From Helicobacter anseris (GTDB taxonomy: Bacteria > Campylobacterota > Campylobacteria > Campylobacterales > Helicobacteraceae), in assembly GCF_003364335.1 (NCBI RefSeq), contig NZ_NXLX01000001.1:126001-190000 (forward strand): 64,000 bases of DNA, in the 5' to 3' direction. Under the pieces are notes generated by a model. It saw only the letters and a list, made by a program, of their open reading frames with translations, was not told the origin of the DNA and searched no databases. The position numbers were made by a program, and so were the translations under genes. Shown here piece after piece: positions 9,240-19,402 of the stretch (within the stretch, counting starts at the first letter, position 1; each line of letters opens with the position of its first letter).

Positions 9240-9876
9240 AGTTGTAATATTTTTTATATTTAGTCTTTTTGCTTGGTGCAATGAGGTAGAAAATGATATT
9301 TCAGAAAAACAAAAGGAGATTTATTTTTTAAAAGGACAGCTCTGGAATATAGAAGAGCAAAAAAAGAATCAAGAAAATTTAAAGCTTAAAAATGGCTTTT
9401 TTGTGGGAGCTACTATTGGGAATAGTGCTTTTGAAATAAAAAATATTTTTTCAAATGTTTACCACCCTTTTTTGTTTGGCATAAGAGGAGGATATCAAAA
9501 ATTTTTTGAAAATACACAAGCTGGGTTTCGGGCATATTTGGATTATTTGATTGGTGCTGGTTTTGTAGAAAGTGATAAATATATCTATCAAAATGCAACA
9601 GTAAATTTTGATGTAATGGCTGATGTAATGTTTGATAAAAATAAAAAGTATGGCATTGGTTTTTTTGGTGGCTATGGTATGGGTATTTTAAGCACTCAGC
9701 TTGAATATACAAAAAGCTTTTTAGATTTGGGCTTATTTGTAAATTTTGGTATTAGTGTTATTTTGGATATTAGACATCGCATCGATTTGCATTTAAAGGT
9801 GCCACCAATTAAAAATTTTGGAAATACTTTAAGTACAAAAAACTTGTATCTTATTACATATTACTACAATTTTTAG
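9229..9876 (+). CDS. Outer membrane beta-barrel protein, paralogue 2
   Basis: A 215-aa protein with signal peptide (FRVVIFFIFSLFAWC), a short charged coiled segment (residues about 20-45, rich in Glu/Lys/Gln), then a barrel opened by LKNGFFVGATIG and containing FGIRGGYQKFF. It ends in TYYYNF with a terminal Phe. ATG 9229 is preferred: GGA lies 7 nt upstream and the signal peptide then begins at once; TTG 9217 and ATG 9223 are alternatives. It starts inside the end of paralogue 1, so the genes are coupled. A sequence relative of the genes on both sides. Confidence 0.72.
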   Translation: MYFRVVIFFIFSLFAWCNEVENDISEKQKEIYFLKGQLWNIEEQKKNQENLKLKNGFFVGATIGNSAFEIKNIFSNVYHPFLFGIRGGYQKFFENTQAGFRAYLDYLIGAGFVESDKYIYQNATVNFDVMADVMFDKNKKYGIGFFGGYGMGILSTQLEYTKSFLDLGLFVNFGISVILDIRHRIDLHLKVPPIKNFGNTLSTKNLYLITYYYNF

Positions 9877-9883
9877 GATTGCA

Positions 9884-10774
9884 ATGAAGAGAATAATATT
9901 TTTTCTATCTTTTTATTTTCATTTTATGATTGCTTTTGATGGTTTAGATTCTCAATATGCTTCAGAACAAGATTTAAAAGAGAAATTAGACACAGAGATT
10001 GAAAGATTGCAACAAGAGATTGGATCTTATGGTTATGAGCCTCAAGATAAAATTTTAAAGCAACAAGAGATTTTAAAACAAAAAGATTTTTATTTAAAAA
10101 ATGGATTTTTTCTAGGAATCTCAATAGGTATGGGAACTATTTATAATGCCTATGATGATGGCAAATATAATAGAAAAAATAATGTTGAGGGTGCAAGTAA
10201 TACAGGAGTTTTATTGCAAAACTTTGATACTAGTGCAACAGAGTTTCTTTTTGGGGGCAAGATGGGATATCAAAATTTCTTTTCTGAGTATTTTGGAACA
10301 AGGATTTATGGAGATGCTCTTTTGGGTAGTGGAACTATAAAATATCATAGCAACTCCATTGGAAAAAATACTTATATGCTAGGAGCATTGAATTTTGATT
10401 TTTTGGGGGAATATCCTATCGGTAAAAAATTTGATGTTGGGGTATTTTTAGGATTTGGCTTTGGAATAATGTTGATGAGTGAAGAAGGTAAAAATATAAA
10501 TGAGTTATTGCTTGATAAAAGTTTTGTAAGTGAAAATATCTTATGGAAGAATTTTTTGCAAATTGATTATGCTTTTAATATTGGTTGTAATATTTCTTAT
10601 CTCAAAAAACATCGCTTTGAATTTGGTCTTAAGGTTCCTGTGAGTTTTTTGCGTCTAGGACTAGAAAAGACAGCTATATATTCCAATGGTAGTGAAGAAA
10701 AAGAATTAATGTCTCAAGATATTGATTTTAAACGATCAAGTTTTTTTACTCTTGGTTATATTTATGTATTTTAA
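9884..10774 (+). CDS. Outer membrane beta-barrel protein, paralogue 3
   Basis: A 296-aa protein with signal peptide (IIFFLSFYFHFMIAF), a predicted coiled-coil stretch (about 25-65: repeated Glu/Lys/Gln around KEKLDTEIERLQQEI), then the barrel starting LKNGFFLGISIGMG and containing GGKMGYQNFF, ending GYIYVF. The coiled segment before the barrel is longer than in paralogue 2 and could lie in the periplasm. It follows paralogue 2 after 7 bp. Role unknown; the three genes probably arose by tandem duplication. Confidence 0.75.
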   Translation: MKRIIFFLSFYFHFMIAFDGLDSQYASEQDLKEKLDTEIERLQQEIGSYGYEPQDKILKQQEILKQKDFYLKNGFFLGISIGMGTIYNAYDDGKYNRKNNVEGASNTGVLLQNFDTSATEFLFGGKMGYQNFFSEYFGTRIYGDALLGSGTIKYHSNSIGKNTYMLGALNFDFLGEYPIGKKFDVGVFLGFGFGIMLMSEEGKNINELLLDKSFVSENILWKNFLQIDYAFNIGCNISYLKKHRFEFGLKVPVSFLRLGLEKTAIYSNGSEEKELMSQDIDFKRSSFFTLGYIYVF

Positions 10775-10818
10775 TTTTTTAGTGTAAAATTCCCTAGTTA
10801 TAAATAGGAGAGTGGCAG

Positions 10819-12222
10819 TTGCGTTTAAAATTTTTATTTCAAATGATTATTCTTGCAGGAATAGGTTTTTTTGGCTATTGGATTTACCACTCAAAGTTTT
10901 TTGAAAAAGTTCCTCCAAAAGTAAAGCTTGTAACTCAAATAGGTTCAGAAGAAAAACTTGTCACTGAGGGGGAAGCTTTTTGGAATTTTAATCGTGATAT
11001 GTCAATTTATATGAGTGATGAAAGTGGGATTAGAAGTTATAAAATATTAGCTAGAAATGCTGAGGGGAAGGTAATAGTAGATAAGCAAGAAGCTATTGTT
11101 AAGCGTCCAAAAAATATTAAAGTCGCCTTGCCAAAACCAAATATAATCCTTAAGGATAACGACAGGGTTTTTTATGAAATTATAGTAAATGATTGGAGTA
11201 ATGCTAACTTCTTTGGTGGAAATACCACAAAGCTTCATTTTAATTTTACTATTGATACAGAAGCACCTATTGTGAGAATGATTGCTAGCTCATACAAAAT
11301 ATCCTATGGTGGGAGTGCATTGCTTATTTTTAAAATCAATGACAAAAGTACACAAGAAGTAATTGTGACAAATGGAACAGATGAATTTAGAGCTTTTCCT
11401 TTTTTAAAAGAAGGGTATTATGCAGTATTGATTGCTTGGCCTATTAAAAATAAAATTTTTGCAGGAACAATTACGGCAATTGATAAGGCTTGGAATGCAA
11501 AAAGAGTGGCTATACCTATTGTAAAAGATTCTAATATTAGATATCGTTTTTCAGATATTAAAATTACTGATCAGTTTTTAAATACAAAACTTGATGGTTT
11601 GATTGAAATTATAGGAGAGAGGTCTCCAAATAGTTTTGATAATTCTTTAGAAAAGTTTAAGTATATCAATGAATTGATACGCAGTAAAGATGAAAATATT
11701 ATTTCCAGAATAACAGGCAATATCTCTCCTCAAGGTTATCTAAAACCTATGAATTTTAATGTTTTCTTGCCACTGAAAAAAAGTCAAGTAGTAGGGAGTT
11801 TTGGCGATCATAGGACCTATCTCTATAAGGATAGGAAGTTTTCAAAATCAATGCATTTGGGTTTAGATATTGCAAATTTTAAGCATGCACCAGTTATTAG
11901 CACAAATGCTGGTAAAGTTGTGTTTAATGGATTACTTGGTGTTTATGGTAACACAGTAATTGTTGATCACGGAGTTGGGTTGGCTTCATTATATTCGCAT
12001 TTATCATCCTTTAGTTGCAAAAGTGGTCAAGAAATTCTAGCATATACTCAGATAGGGAATACGGGTCAGACTGGTTGGGCTTTTGGCGATCATTTGCATT
12101 TGGGTATATTGATACAAGGGCAACCAGTAAGAGTGGTAGAATGGATGGATGCAAAATGGATAAAAAATAATATTACAGATGTATTTTTAAGAGCACAAAA
12201 TATTATAGAGGCAGAGAAATGA
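10819..12222 (+). CDS. M23 family (LytM-type) metallopeptidase
   Basis: A 467-aa envelope peptidase predicted to cut peptidoglycan cross-links. One N-terminal membrane anchor (residues about 5-22) is followed by a periplasmic beta-rich region and the LytM domain near the C-terminus. Zinc ligands are intact: MHLGLDIAN (His-x3-Asp), LYSHLSS and GDHLHLGI (His-x-His). The start is TTG with AGGAG 8 nt upstream. It overlaps minC by 4 bp. By position it matches HP1054 rather than the helical-shape Csd1-3 enzymes. Intact ligands suggest an active enzyme, not an activator. Confidence 0.88.
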   Translation: MRLKFLFQMIILAGIGFFGYWIYHSKFFEKVPPKVKLVTQIGSEEKLVTEGEAFWNFNRDMSIYMSDESGIRSYKILARNAEGKVIVDKQEAIVKRPKNIKVALPKPNIILKDNDRVFYEIIVNDWSNANFFGGNTTKLHFNFTIDTEAPIVRMIASSYKISYGGSALLIFKINDKSTQEVIVTNGTDEFRAFPFLKEGYYAVLIAWPIKNKIFAGTITAIDKAWNAKRVAIPIVKDSNIRYRFSDIKITDQFLNTKLDGLIEIIGERSPNSFDNSLEKFKYINELIRSKDENIISRITGNISPQGYLKPMNFNVFLPLKKSQVVGSFGDHRTYLYKDRKFSKSMHLGLDIANFKHAPVISTNAGKVVFNGLLGVYGNTVIVDHGVGLASLYSHLSSFSCKSGQEILAYTQIGNTGQTGWAFGDHLHLGILIQGQPVRVVEWMDAKWIKNNITDVFLRAQNIIEAEK

Positions 12223-12767
12223 TTCAGACCAAACAAAGAAGTATAAGAGTATTTGAAATTGATAATACAGACTTAGAAGAGTGTCTGGATTTTCTTCAAA
12301 AACACTCTTTATTGCTTAAAGATTATCTAATATTTTTTGCACATACACCCCAAAAAGAGCTTGAAGAGCTTGCTTTGCAATTAGGACTTACTTATTTTGT
12401 ACCTAATCACTCCTTTGCACCCATAAAGGTTGAAAAAAGTAGAGAGGTAGAAAAATTAAAAATTATTTCAAAACCTGTTCGCAGTGGTGAGGATATTGAA
12501 CACCAAGGAGATTTGATTATCTGTGATAATGTGCATAATGGTGCTAGGATTTCTGCAACCGGCTGTATTTCAATATTTGGTAATTGTGAAGGAAGAATTG
12601 AGTGCGATGGAGCATATTTGATTTTAAAAAATATTCATGCTAATCATATTATTTTTAATGGTCAAATTTTTTCAAAAGAGATGTTAGATAAGATAAATTC
12701 AAATCCTCAAAACTTAAAGCTTGTGATTAGAAATGGAGATTTTATCACCATTAAGGAATTAAAATGA
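12219..12767 (+). CDS. minC: Septum site-determining protein MinC
   Basis: Inhibitor of FtsZ assembly that works with MinD to keep division at mid-cell. The 182-aa product is short compared with E. coli (231 aa), mainly in the N-terminal domain. Its C-terminal part is the right-handed beta-helix that binds Min[37 protein letters not shown] and [11 protein letters not shown]. It sits between the M23 peptidase (4-bp overlap) and lpxC (4-bp overlap), the order recalled for HP1054-HP1052. Confidence 0.88.
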   Translation: MIQTKQRSIRVFEIDNTDLEECLDFLQKHSLLLKDYLIFFAHTPQKELEELALQLGLTYFVPNHSFAPIKVEKSREVEKLKIISKPVRSGEDIEHQGDLIICDNVHNGARISATGCISIFGNCEGRIECDGAYLILKNIHANHIIFNGQIFSKEMLDKINSNPQNLKLVIRNGDFITIKELK

Positions 12768-13651
12768 AACAAAGAACGATTGCAAAGAAAGTAGAATTAG
12801 TTGGAATAGGGCTACATAAGGGGGTTCCTGTAAAAATGGTGCTAGAGCCTTTAGAAGCTGATAGTGGTATTGTGTTTTATAGAAGTGATTTGGGTGTAAG
12901 CATTCCTATGTGTCCCCAAAATGTTACAAATACAATGATGGCAACGGTATTAAGTAAGGGAGAGGCAAAAATCTCAACCATTGAGCATTTAATGTCTGCT
13001 GTTTATGCTTATGGTATTGATAATTTAAAGATATCAGTAGATAATGAAGAAATACCTATAATGGATGGTAGTTCTATTGGTTATTGTATGATTTTAGATG
13101 AGGCTGGAATAAGGGTTTTGGATGCAAATAGAAAGATTATGGCTATTAAAAAACCTATAGAAGTAAAAGATGGTGATAAATTTGTGCGTATAGAACCTAG
13201 CCAGCAAACTATTTTTGATTTTTCTATCGATTTTGCACATCCTGCAATTAGGCAACAAAGCTATAAATTTGTTTTTAGCAAGCAGGGGTATAAGGAGGAG
13301 ATTGCTAGGGCTAGAACTTTTGGTTTTTTGCAAGATGTGAATTATTTGAGATCTCAAGGACTTGGTTTAGGTGGAAGTTTAAATAATTGTATTGTGCTTG
13401 ATGAAAATGGAATCTTAAACAAAGAGGGATTAAGATATAAAGAAGAGTTTGTGCGTCATAAAATTTTAGATGCAATTGGTGATATGGCTATTTTGGGAAT
13501 GCCACTTTTAGGAAGCTATGTTTCGTTTGCAGGAAGCCATAAGCTCAATTCTCTTTTAACAAAAAAAATTTTAGAAGAAGTTGATGCGTATGAATTGGTG
13601 GAAGAGACAGAAGAAGTCGCAATTATGGAATTGGTAAAAGAGTTTGAATAA
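12764..13651 (+). CDS. lpxC: UDP-3-O-acyl-N-acetylglucosamine deacetylase LpxC
   Basis: Zinc enzyme for the committed step of lipid A synthesis in the cytoplasm. The 295-aa product has the expected length and the three metal-ligand regions: STIEHLMSA (His), [13 protein letters not shown] (His and Asp) and the catalytic His region [19 protein letters not shown] and [12 protein letters not shown] are also family hallmarks. ATGA overlap with minC and an 8-bp overlap with the next gene indicate tight coupling. Confidence 0.97.
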   Translation: MKQRTIAKKVELVGIGLHKGVPVKMVLEPLEADSGIVFYRSDLGVSIPMCPQNVTNTMMATVLSKGEAKISTIEHLMSAVYAYGIDNLKISVDNEEIPIMDGSSIGYCMILDEAGIRVLDANRKIMAIKKPIEVKDGDKFVRIEPSQQTIFDFSIDFAHPAIRQQSYKFVFSKQGYKEEIARARTFGFLQDVNYLRSQGLGLGGSLNNCIVLDENGILNKEGLRYKEEFVRHKILDAIGDMAILGMPLLGSYVSFAGSHKLNSLLTKKILEEVDAYELVEETEEVAIMELVKEFE

Positions 13652-14111
13652 AAAACAATCTGATTTGGTGCTAGTTGCCACAAAAACGGGGGTTTTGTAT
13701 GGATTTTATGAGAATCTAATTCTTGTAGATTCTAAAAAAGAGACATTAAAAACATTGGATGCATTAACAAAACTTTGGTTAGAGGCTAAAGCCAAGGTTA
13801 GTGTAGAGCGTATTTTTTATGCAAGGGGTCCTGGAAGTTTGAGTGCAATAAAGCTCTTGCATATTTTTATACAAACACTTGTGGTTGTATCTGAAATAAA
13901 GGCATTTGCTGTGGATAGTTTTTATTTTAATAAGAAAGGGATAATTCATGCTTTTGGAAATCAATATTTTCAAAAAGATGAAAAAGGACAAATTGCTTTG
14001 ATTGCAACAACAGCACAAGTAGGTGATGATGATTTTACTTTACCGCAAAAACTAATTCCTCAAGATTTTAATCAGCCTCTTGAACCTTTGTATGTTGTCC
14101 CACCAGTTTAA
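13644..14111 (+). CDS. TsaB-like protein (divergent, short)
   Basis: A 155-aa protein at the position of HP1051 between lpxC and thrB. It resembles the N-terminal half of TsaB/YeaZ, which partners TsaD in making the t6A modification of t[23 protein letters not shown] corresponds to the 'GPGSFTGLRIG' loop, though the loop is altered. TsaB is usually about 210-230 aa, so this version lacks much of the C-terminal half. The start is TTG 13644, inside the end of lpxC. The assignment rests on this loop and context only. Confidence 0.6.
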   Translation: MNKKQSDLVLVATKTGVLYGFYENLILVDSKKETLKTLDALTKLWLEAKAKVSVERIFYARGPGSLSAIKLLHIFIQTLVVVSEIKAFAVDSFYFNKKGIIHAFGNQYFQKDEKGQIALIATTAQVGDDDFTLPQKLIPQDFNQPLEPLYVVPPV

Positions 14112-14131
14112 TAAATTACAAAAGGAAGAAA

Positions 14132-15016
14132 ATGATAATTAGTGTTCCTGCAACAAGCGCAAATTTAGGTCCTGGTTTTGATTGTTTGGGTTTGAGTTTA
14201 GATTTTAGAAATTATTTTTGTATAACAAATTCTTGTCTTCAAACCATTGATATTATCGGCGAGGGTGAAAATTTTAATAAATTGAAAGCAGATAATGTTT
14301 TTGTGAAAATTTTTTCAGAAAACTTAAAAAAAATGGGAATATCTGATCGAACTTTTGCTTTTGAATTTCGTAATAAGATTCCAATTTCAAGAGGACTTGG
14401 TAGTAGTTCAGCGGTAATTAGTGCAGCATTGGGTATGGCACACTTATTAAAATATGGAAAGATTGATAAACAAGAGATATTAAATCTTGCTTTGCAATAT
14501 GAAAATCATCCAGATAACATTACCCCTGCAATTTTTGGAGGTTTTAATGTTGCTGTCGTGGATAATGGCAAGGTATTGCATTTAAAGCAGAATATATCAG
14601 ATGATATTAGAGCTGTGGTAGTGATACCAAATAGGGCAATATCAACAAAATATTCAAGACAAACTTTGCCAAAAAAATATACCAATACTGATAGTGTGTA
14701 TAATCTTTCACGATCTTCATTGATGTGTATGGCCTTTATGCAGGAGAAGTGGGATATGTTGCGTATAGCAAGTAAGGATAAGTTTCATCAATATCGTAGA
14801 ATGAAGCAATATCCCGTATTGTTTGCTGTGCAAAAAGTAGCTTTAGAAAATGGTGCTTTAATGAGCACTCTATCTGGAAGTGGGTCTTCATTTTTAAATA
14901 TTTGTTTTAAGGATGATGCGCAAAAAATATTAAAAGCAATGCAAGCGAGATTTTCAAATTTTAGAGTATTGGACTTGGCTTTTGATAATCAGGGCTTGCA
15001 AATAGAGAAAGAGTGA
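14132..15016 (+). CDS. thrB: Homoserine kinase
   Basis: Phosphorylates homoserine on the way to threonine; a GHMP-family kinase in the cytoplasm. The 294-aa product opens with VPATSANLGPGFDCLGLSLD, has the ATP-binding loop IPISRGLGSSSAVIS (about residue 88) and ENHPDNITPAIFGGF, and ends with the substrate-proximal LSGSGSSF. The ATG is preceded by GGAAG. It sits between the TsaB-like gene and ylxR as in H. pylori. Confidence 0.95.
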   Translation: MIISVPATSANLGPGFDCLGLSLDFRNYFCITNSCLQTIDIIGEGENFNKLKADNVFVKIFSENLKKMGISDRTFAFEFRNKIPISRGLGSSSAVISAALGMAHLLKYGKIDKQEILNLALQYENHPDNITPAIFGGFNVAVVDNGKVLHLKQNISDDIRAVVVIPNRAISTKYSRQTLPKKYTNTDSVYNLSRSSLMCMAFMQEKWDMLRIASKDKFHQYRRMKQYPVLFAVQKVALENGALMSTLSGSGSSFLNICFKDDAQKILKAMQARFSNFRVLDLAFDNQGLQIEKE

Positions 15017-15029
15017 AATTTTAGATATA

Positions 15030-15302
15030 ATGCCTCGTGTGATTTTTGAGAAAGATAAGCCCATAAGAATGTGCGTAGTTTGTCGCACTAGATTTATTCA
15101 AAGAGAATTGATTCGTTTAAAAGTTTTAAATGAAAAGTTAGTTTTTTTTGATGGTTTTGGCAGGAGTATTTATTTGTGCGTGGATTGTCTTGGGGATCTC
15201 AAAGTGCATCATAAACTTCAGAAATTAAAACAAATTTCAAAAGACAAAGAACAACTTTATTTAAATATTCAGGAGATAAGAGAAAAATGTCAGATAAAGT
15301 AA
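15030..15302 (+). CDS. ylxR: YlxR family (DUF448) RNA-binding protein
   Basis: A 90-aa cytoplasmic protein with the family motif [20 protein letters not shown] and the nucleic-acid-binding Gly-Arg segment [12 protein letters not shown], where the Cys pairs could hold metal. YlxR proteins sit next to infB in many bacteria and are thought to bind RNA. Its end overlaps infB by 16 bp, which implies translational coupling. Confidence 0.85.
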   Translation: MPRVIFEKDKPIRMCVVCRTRFIQRELIRLKVLNEKLVFFDGFGRSIYLCVDCLGDLKVHHKLQKLKQISKDKEQLYLNIQEIREKCQIK

Positions 15303-17815
15303 AGATATCAGAGGTTGCACAAGAGATAGGAAAAACTTCAAAAGAAGTTTTAGAGCTTGCAAAAGAATTGGGATTAAGCGTGAAGGCAGCTTCAAGTAGT
15401 GTAGATGTATCAACCGCAGAATTATTTATTAGTTTTTTTATGGGGCAATTAAGCAAAGATGAGTTGATGCAAAAATTTCAACCAAAAAAAGTTGAGAAAA
15501 AATCAAAAGAAACAAAGAGTAGTGCCAAGATTCCTAAAAATGATGAGGTGGAAAATAAAAAAGATATTCAAGAGATTAAAGAGCAGCAAGAAAATGTGCA
15601 ACAACATGTAGCTAGGCGCACGGGTATTAGGATTGTAAAAAAACATAATGAAGAAGCCTTAGCGCCAAAACCAGAGGCAAAGAAAGCACATTACAGCGTT
15701 AAAGAAATGATGGATACTTTGAAAGAAGATTCTTCAGAAGTAAAAGTTGAGCAAAAAAAGAAAGTAAAGGTAAAGCAGCCTCAGGTTTCACACAAGCATA
15801 ATGAGCAAAAGATTGATTTGCTTAAAGATAGAGAAATTTTAGATTATGAAGAAGAAGATAATGAAATTATGCTTTTTGATTTACATGAGCAAGAAATTAT
15901 AGATGAAGAAAAAGATGCTCAAGTAAAGCAAGCAATGGTTGATCGAATTAAGGTTCAAAAAAAGAATCCTTGGATGAATGAGGGGGGAATTAGCCGTAAA
16001 AGTAAAAAGAAAAATAAGGCATTGCAAACAGAAAAAAAAGAAAATTTAGATAAGAAGGAAATAATAAATATACCTGAAGAAGTTCGTGTATATGAGTTTG
16101 CTGATTTGGCAGGTCTTAAGTTAAATGAAGTAGTAAAGGTTTTGTTTAATCTTGGCATGATGGTTACTAAAAATGATTTTTTAGATAAGGATGCTATTGA
16201 AATTTTATGTGAAGAATTTCAGATAAGTTTTAATCTGCAAAATAATACTGATGATTTTGCTTATTTTGATCAAGAAGATACGGAGCAAAATAGTGCAGAT
16301 TTTGTTGTAAGACCTCCTGTTGTAACAATTATGGGGCATGTTGATCATGGTAAGACTTCTTTGCTAGATAAAATACGCAATAGTCGTATCGCAAGTGGGG
16401 AATCTGGGGGAATTACGCAACATATTGGTGCATATAGTGTTGAAAAAAATGGACATATGATTTCTTTTATCGATACTCCTGGACATGAAGCCTTTACAGA
16501 AATGAGAAGTCGTGGGGCTCAGATTACAGATATTGCAATTATAGTGGTAGCTGCTGATGATGGAGTAAAACAACAAACGATTGAGGCCTTTAATCATGCA
16601 AAAGCCGCTGGTGTTCAAATTATTGTTGCTATGAATAAAATTGATAAAGAAAATATCAATATTGATAAGCTTAAGGCTGAGTGTTCAGAGATTGGCTTTA
16701 CTCCAAATGATTGGGGCGGTGAGTATGAGTTTATTGGCATTTCTGCAAAGACAGGAGAGGGAATTGAAACATTGCTTGAAACAATACTCATTCAAGCAGA
16801 AATTTTGGAGTTAAAAGCTAATCCTAAAAAGAGAGCAAAGGCTATAGTTTTAGAGGGTAGTATGGATAAGGGTAGAGGACCTGTTGCTACAGTGATTGTT
16901 CAGGACGGGACATTAAGAGTAGGGGATTCTATTGTAGCAGATACTACTTTTGGCCGTGTAAGGGCTTTGATTGATGATAAGGGTAAGAATATTCAAGAGC
17001 TCGGACCTTCTGGCGTTGCTGTTGTTGTAGGGTTGGGAGAGATTCCTAGTGCAGGCATTGTTTTAGCTAGTGTGGAGAGTGATGCTATTGCAAGGGAGTA
17101 TGCACAAAAAAGAAGTGCGTATCTAAGACAAAAAGAGCTTTCAAAGACGACAAAGGTTTCTTTTGATGAGCTTGCAGAAATGGTTGCAAAAGGTAATTTA
17201 AAGTCTTTGCCTGTAATTGTTAAGGCAGATACTCAAGGAAGTCTTGAGGCAATTAAGGCAAGCTTGCTTAAATTAAATAACCAAGAGGTTGAAATCAATA
17301 TTATTAGCTCTGGGGTTGGAGGTATATCAGAGAGTGATGTTTCTTTGGCTGCGGCCTCAAAAAATTGTATGATTTTAGGTTTTAATATTCGTCCAACAGG
17401 TGTTGTGAAAACAAAGAGCAAGGAGCTTGGCGTTGAGATAAAAACTTATTCAATTATCTATGCTTTAATTGATGATATTAAAGCGTTAGTATCTGGTATG
17501 ATGTCTCCTGTATTTGAGGAAGAACACACCGGTCAAGCAGAAGTCAGAGAAACATTTAGTATTGCAAAAGTTGGGGTTATTGCTGGATGTATGGTTGTGG
17601 ATGGCGTGATACAAAGAGGTATTAAAATACGCTTAATTAGAAATGGTGTTGTTATACATGAAGGTATTATTGCATCCTTAAAGCGCTTTAAAGATGATGT
17701 TAAAGAAGTCAATAAGGGTTATGAGTGCGGCATTATGCTTGAGAATTTTAATGATATTCAAGTAGGAGATGTATTTGAAACCTACAAAGAGATAGCCAAG
17801 GCTCAAAAAATTTAA
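15287..17815 (+). CDS. infB: Translation initiation factor IF-2
   Basis: GTPase that places initiator fMet-tRNA on the 30S subunit and promotes subunit joining. The 842-aa protein has an N-terminal IF2-N motif ([21 protein letters not shown]), a long Lys/Glu-rich linker, a second IF2-N motif ([19 protein letters not shown]), then the G domain with [12 protein letters not shown] (about residue 350), DTPGHEAF and AMNKIDK, followed by domains II-IV. The ATG 15287 lies within ylxR and is preceded by GAGA. It forms a translation-factor block with rbfA and rimP. Confidence 0.98.
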   Translation: MSDKVKISEVAQEIGKTSKEVLELAKELGLSVKAASSSVDVSTAELFISFFMGQLSKDELMQKFQPKKVEKKSKETKSSAKIPKNDEVENKKDIQEIKEQQENVQQHVARRTGIRIVKKHNEEALAPKPEAKKAHYSVKEMMDTLKEDSSEVKVEQKKKVKVKQPQVSHKHNEQKIDLLKDREILDYEEEDNEIMLFDLHEQEIIDEEKDAQVKQAMVDRIKVQKKNPWMNEGGISRKSKKKNKALQTEKKENLDKKEIINIPEEVRVYEFADLAGLKLNEVVKVLFNLGMMVTKNDFLDKDAIEILCEEFQISFNLQNNTDDFAYFDQEDTEQNSADFVVRPPVVTIMGHVDHGKTSLLDKIRNSRIASGESGGITQHIGAYSVEKNGHMISFIDTPGHEAFTEMRSRGAQITDIAIIVVAADDGVKQQTIEAFNHAKAAGVQIIVAMNKIDKENINIDKLKAECSEIGFTPNDWGGEYEFIGISAKTGEGIETLLETILIQAEILELKANPKKRAKAIVLEGSMDKGRGPVATVIVQDGTLRVGDSIVADTTFGRVRALIDDKGKNIQELGPSGVAVVVGLGEIPSAGIVLASVESDAIAREYAQKRSAYLRQKELSKTTKVSFDELAEMVAKGNLKSLPVIVKADTQGSLEAIKASLLKLNNQEVEINIISSGVGGISESDVSLAAASKNCMILGFNIRPTGVVKTKSKELGVEIKTYSIIYALIDDIKALVSGMMSPVFEEEHTGQAEVRETFSIAKVGVIAGCMVVDGVIQRGIKIRLIRNGVVIHEGIIASLKRFKDDVKEVNKGYECGIMLENFNDIQVGDVFETYKEIAKAQKI

Positions 17816-17818
17816 TCA

Positions 17819-18160
17819 ATGAAAGATATAAAGATACAAAGAACACAATCTTTATTGCTTGAGCTTTTAAGTCAGGCTTTGGTAAATTTGAGTGATACTC
17901 GTATCAATAGCCTAACAATCACAGAAGTCCTCTGTTCTAGGGGTAAGCATAATGCAGATGTTTTTATTTTATTTGATACTCAAGATAAAGAAGAGCAAAA
18001 AAAACTATTGTCTTTATTGCAGAAGGCACAAGGAACTTTAAGAGAGTATGTTTTAAGCTCTAGTGGGTGGTTTAGGTGTCCTAAATTTTGCTTTAAGGCT
18101 GATGAGAGCTTTGGTCGTGTAAATAATCTAGATAGAATATTTGAAAAAATTAGTAAGTGA
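17819..18160 (+). CDS. rbfA: Ribosome-binding factor A
   Basis: Cold-shock 30S maturation factor acting on the 5' end of 16S rRNA. The 113-aa product has the expected length and KH-like composition: IKIQRTQSLLLELLSQAL at the N-terminus, LTITEVLCSRGKHNADVFI in the middle and CPKFCFKADESFGRVNNLDRIF near the end. Three bases after infB and just upstream of rimP, the standard infB-rbfA-rimP context. Confidence 0.9.
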   Translation: MKDIKIQRTQSLLLELLSQALVNLSDTRINSLTITEVLCSRGKHNADVFILFDTQDKEEQKKLLSLLQKAQGTLREYVLSSSGWFRCPKFCFKADESFGRVNNLDRIFEKISK

Positions 18161-18174
18161 TATATGGGGTGTGT

Positions 18175-18615
18175 ATGGTAAGTTTGGAACTTGAGCAAAA
18201 AATTGAGAAAGTTATTCAGAGTTTTGGATTTGAACTTTATGATATTTCTTTTTTAAAAGAAAATAAGAATGATATTTTTAGAATCTCCATTGCTAGCAAT
18301 ACAAAAAGGGTTACACTTGATGTGTGTCAGGAAATTAGCGAAGTATTATCGCCATTGCTTGATGTATATATTCGTGATGATAAACCTTATTTTATGGAAG
18401 TAAGTTCTCCTGGTATTGAGAGGATATTAAAGACACCAAGACATTTTTCTTTGTCATTGAATCAAAAAGTTTTGGTTCGATTGGATAATAAAGAGGAATT
18501 TGAGGCAATTTTGAAAGATTTAAATGATGACAATGTGACTTTTGAGATTGATGGCGTTAATCAACAATACCCTTTTGATAGATTAAAAAAAGTTAAGACA
18601 ATTTTGGAGTGGTAA
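18175..18615 (+). CDS. rimP: Ribosome maturation factor RimP
   Basis: 30S assembly factor, 146 aa from ATG 18175. Signatures include [32 protein letters not shown] and [20 protein letters not shown], with a C-terminal SH3-like domain ([18 protein letters not shown]). GGGG lies 5 nt before ATG 18175; a GTG at 18157 overlapping the rbfA stop would add six residues and remains possible. Follows rbfA directly. Confidence 0.93.
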   Translation: MVSLELEQKIEKVIQSFGFELYDISFLKENKNDIFRISIASNTKRVTLDVCQEISEVLSPLLDVYIRDDKPYFMEVSSPGIERILKTPRHFSLSLNQKVLVRLDNKEEFEAILKDLNDDNVTFEIDGVNQQYPFDRLKKVKTILEW

Positions 18616-18616
18616 T

Positions 18617-19402
18617 ATGAAAGTAACAATCAATACTTTACAAAAGAAAAAAAATATAGAGAAAATAACTGCTATAACTGCCTATGATGCACTTTTTGGC
18701 AGAATATTTGATGGAGAGGTTGATGTAATCTTAGTAGGGGATAGTCTTGCACAGAGTTTTTGTGGTTTTAGTGATACTTTGGCGATAGGCATTGATGAGA
18801 TGATTTATCACACTAAGGCTGTTTGTAGAGCAGTAAAACAATCATTTGTTGTTGGAGATATGAGTTTTGGAAGTTATCAGAATCAAAGGGAAGCAATAAA
18901 AAATGCAGTGAGATTTTACAAAGAAACCAATGCTTCTGCTATAAAACTTGAGGGGGGATTAAATCGTGTTGGCATTGTAAAATCTATCATTGATGAGGGT
19001 ATTGCGGTAATGGGACATATTGGGCTAATGCCTCAATTTGCAAGAAGTGAGGGGGGATATAAAATAAAGGGTAAAAATGAACTTGATGCACAAAGATTGA
19101 TGGAAGAAGCATTAGCATTGCAAGAAGCTGGTGTTTTTGCAATTGTTTTAGAAGGTATAAAACAAGAAGTAGCTACACAAATTACTCAAATGCTTAAGAT
19201 ACCTACAATTGGTATAGGTAGTGGTGTTGATTGTGATGGACAAATCTTAGTTTGGAGTGATGCTTTTGGTTTCTTTAAAGATTTTAAACCAAAGTTTGTG
19301 CGTTATTATTTAGATGGTGAGGAATTATTAAAAAAAGCAATTAGAAGTTATACAGATGACGTAAAAACGAAAAGATTCCCAAGCATTGATGAAAGTTATT
19401 GA
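18617..19402 (+). CDS. panB: 3-methyl-2-oxobutanoate hydroxymethyltransferase
   Basis: First committed enzyme of pantothenate synthesis: adds a hydroxymethyl group from methylene-THF to alpha-ketoisovalerate. The 261-aa product matches the family: [51 protein letters not shown] and [16 protein letters not shown] with its metal and catalytic residues. ATG follows the rimP stop by one base; its stop shares a base with the ruvB ATG. The pair panB-ruvB matches HP1058-HP1059 as I recall. Confidence 0.96.
   Translation: MKVTINTLQKKKNIEKITAITAYDALFGRIFDGEVDVILVGDSLAQSFCGFSDTLAIGIDEMIYHTKAVCRAVKQSFVVGDMSFGSYQNQREAIKNAVRFYKETNASAIKLEGGLNRVGIVKSIIDEGIAVMGHIGLMPQFARSEGGYKIKGKNELDAQRLMEEALALQEAGVFAIVLEGIKQEVATQITQMLKIPTIGIGSGVDCDGQILVWSDAFGFFKDFKPKFVRYYLDGEELLKKAIRSYTDDVKTKRFPSIDESY

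Noticed and set aside
10799-10804. TATAAA as promoter for the M23 gene
   Set aside because: It ends one base before the ribosome site, so a transcript starting there would lack the Shine-Dalgarno; the gene is more likely read from upstream.
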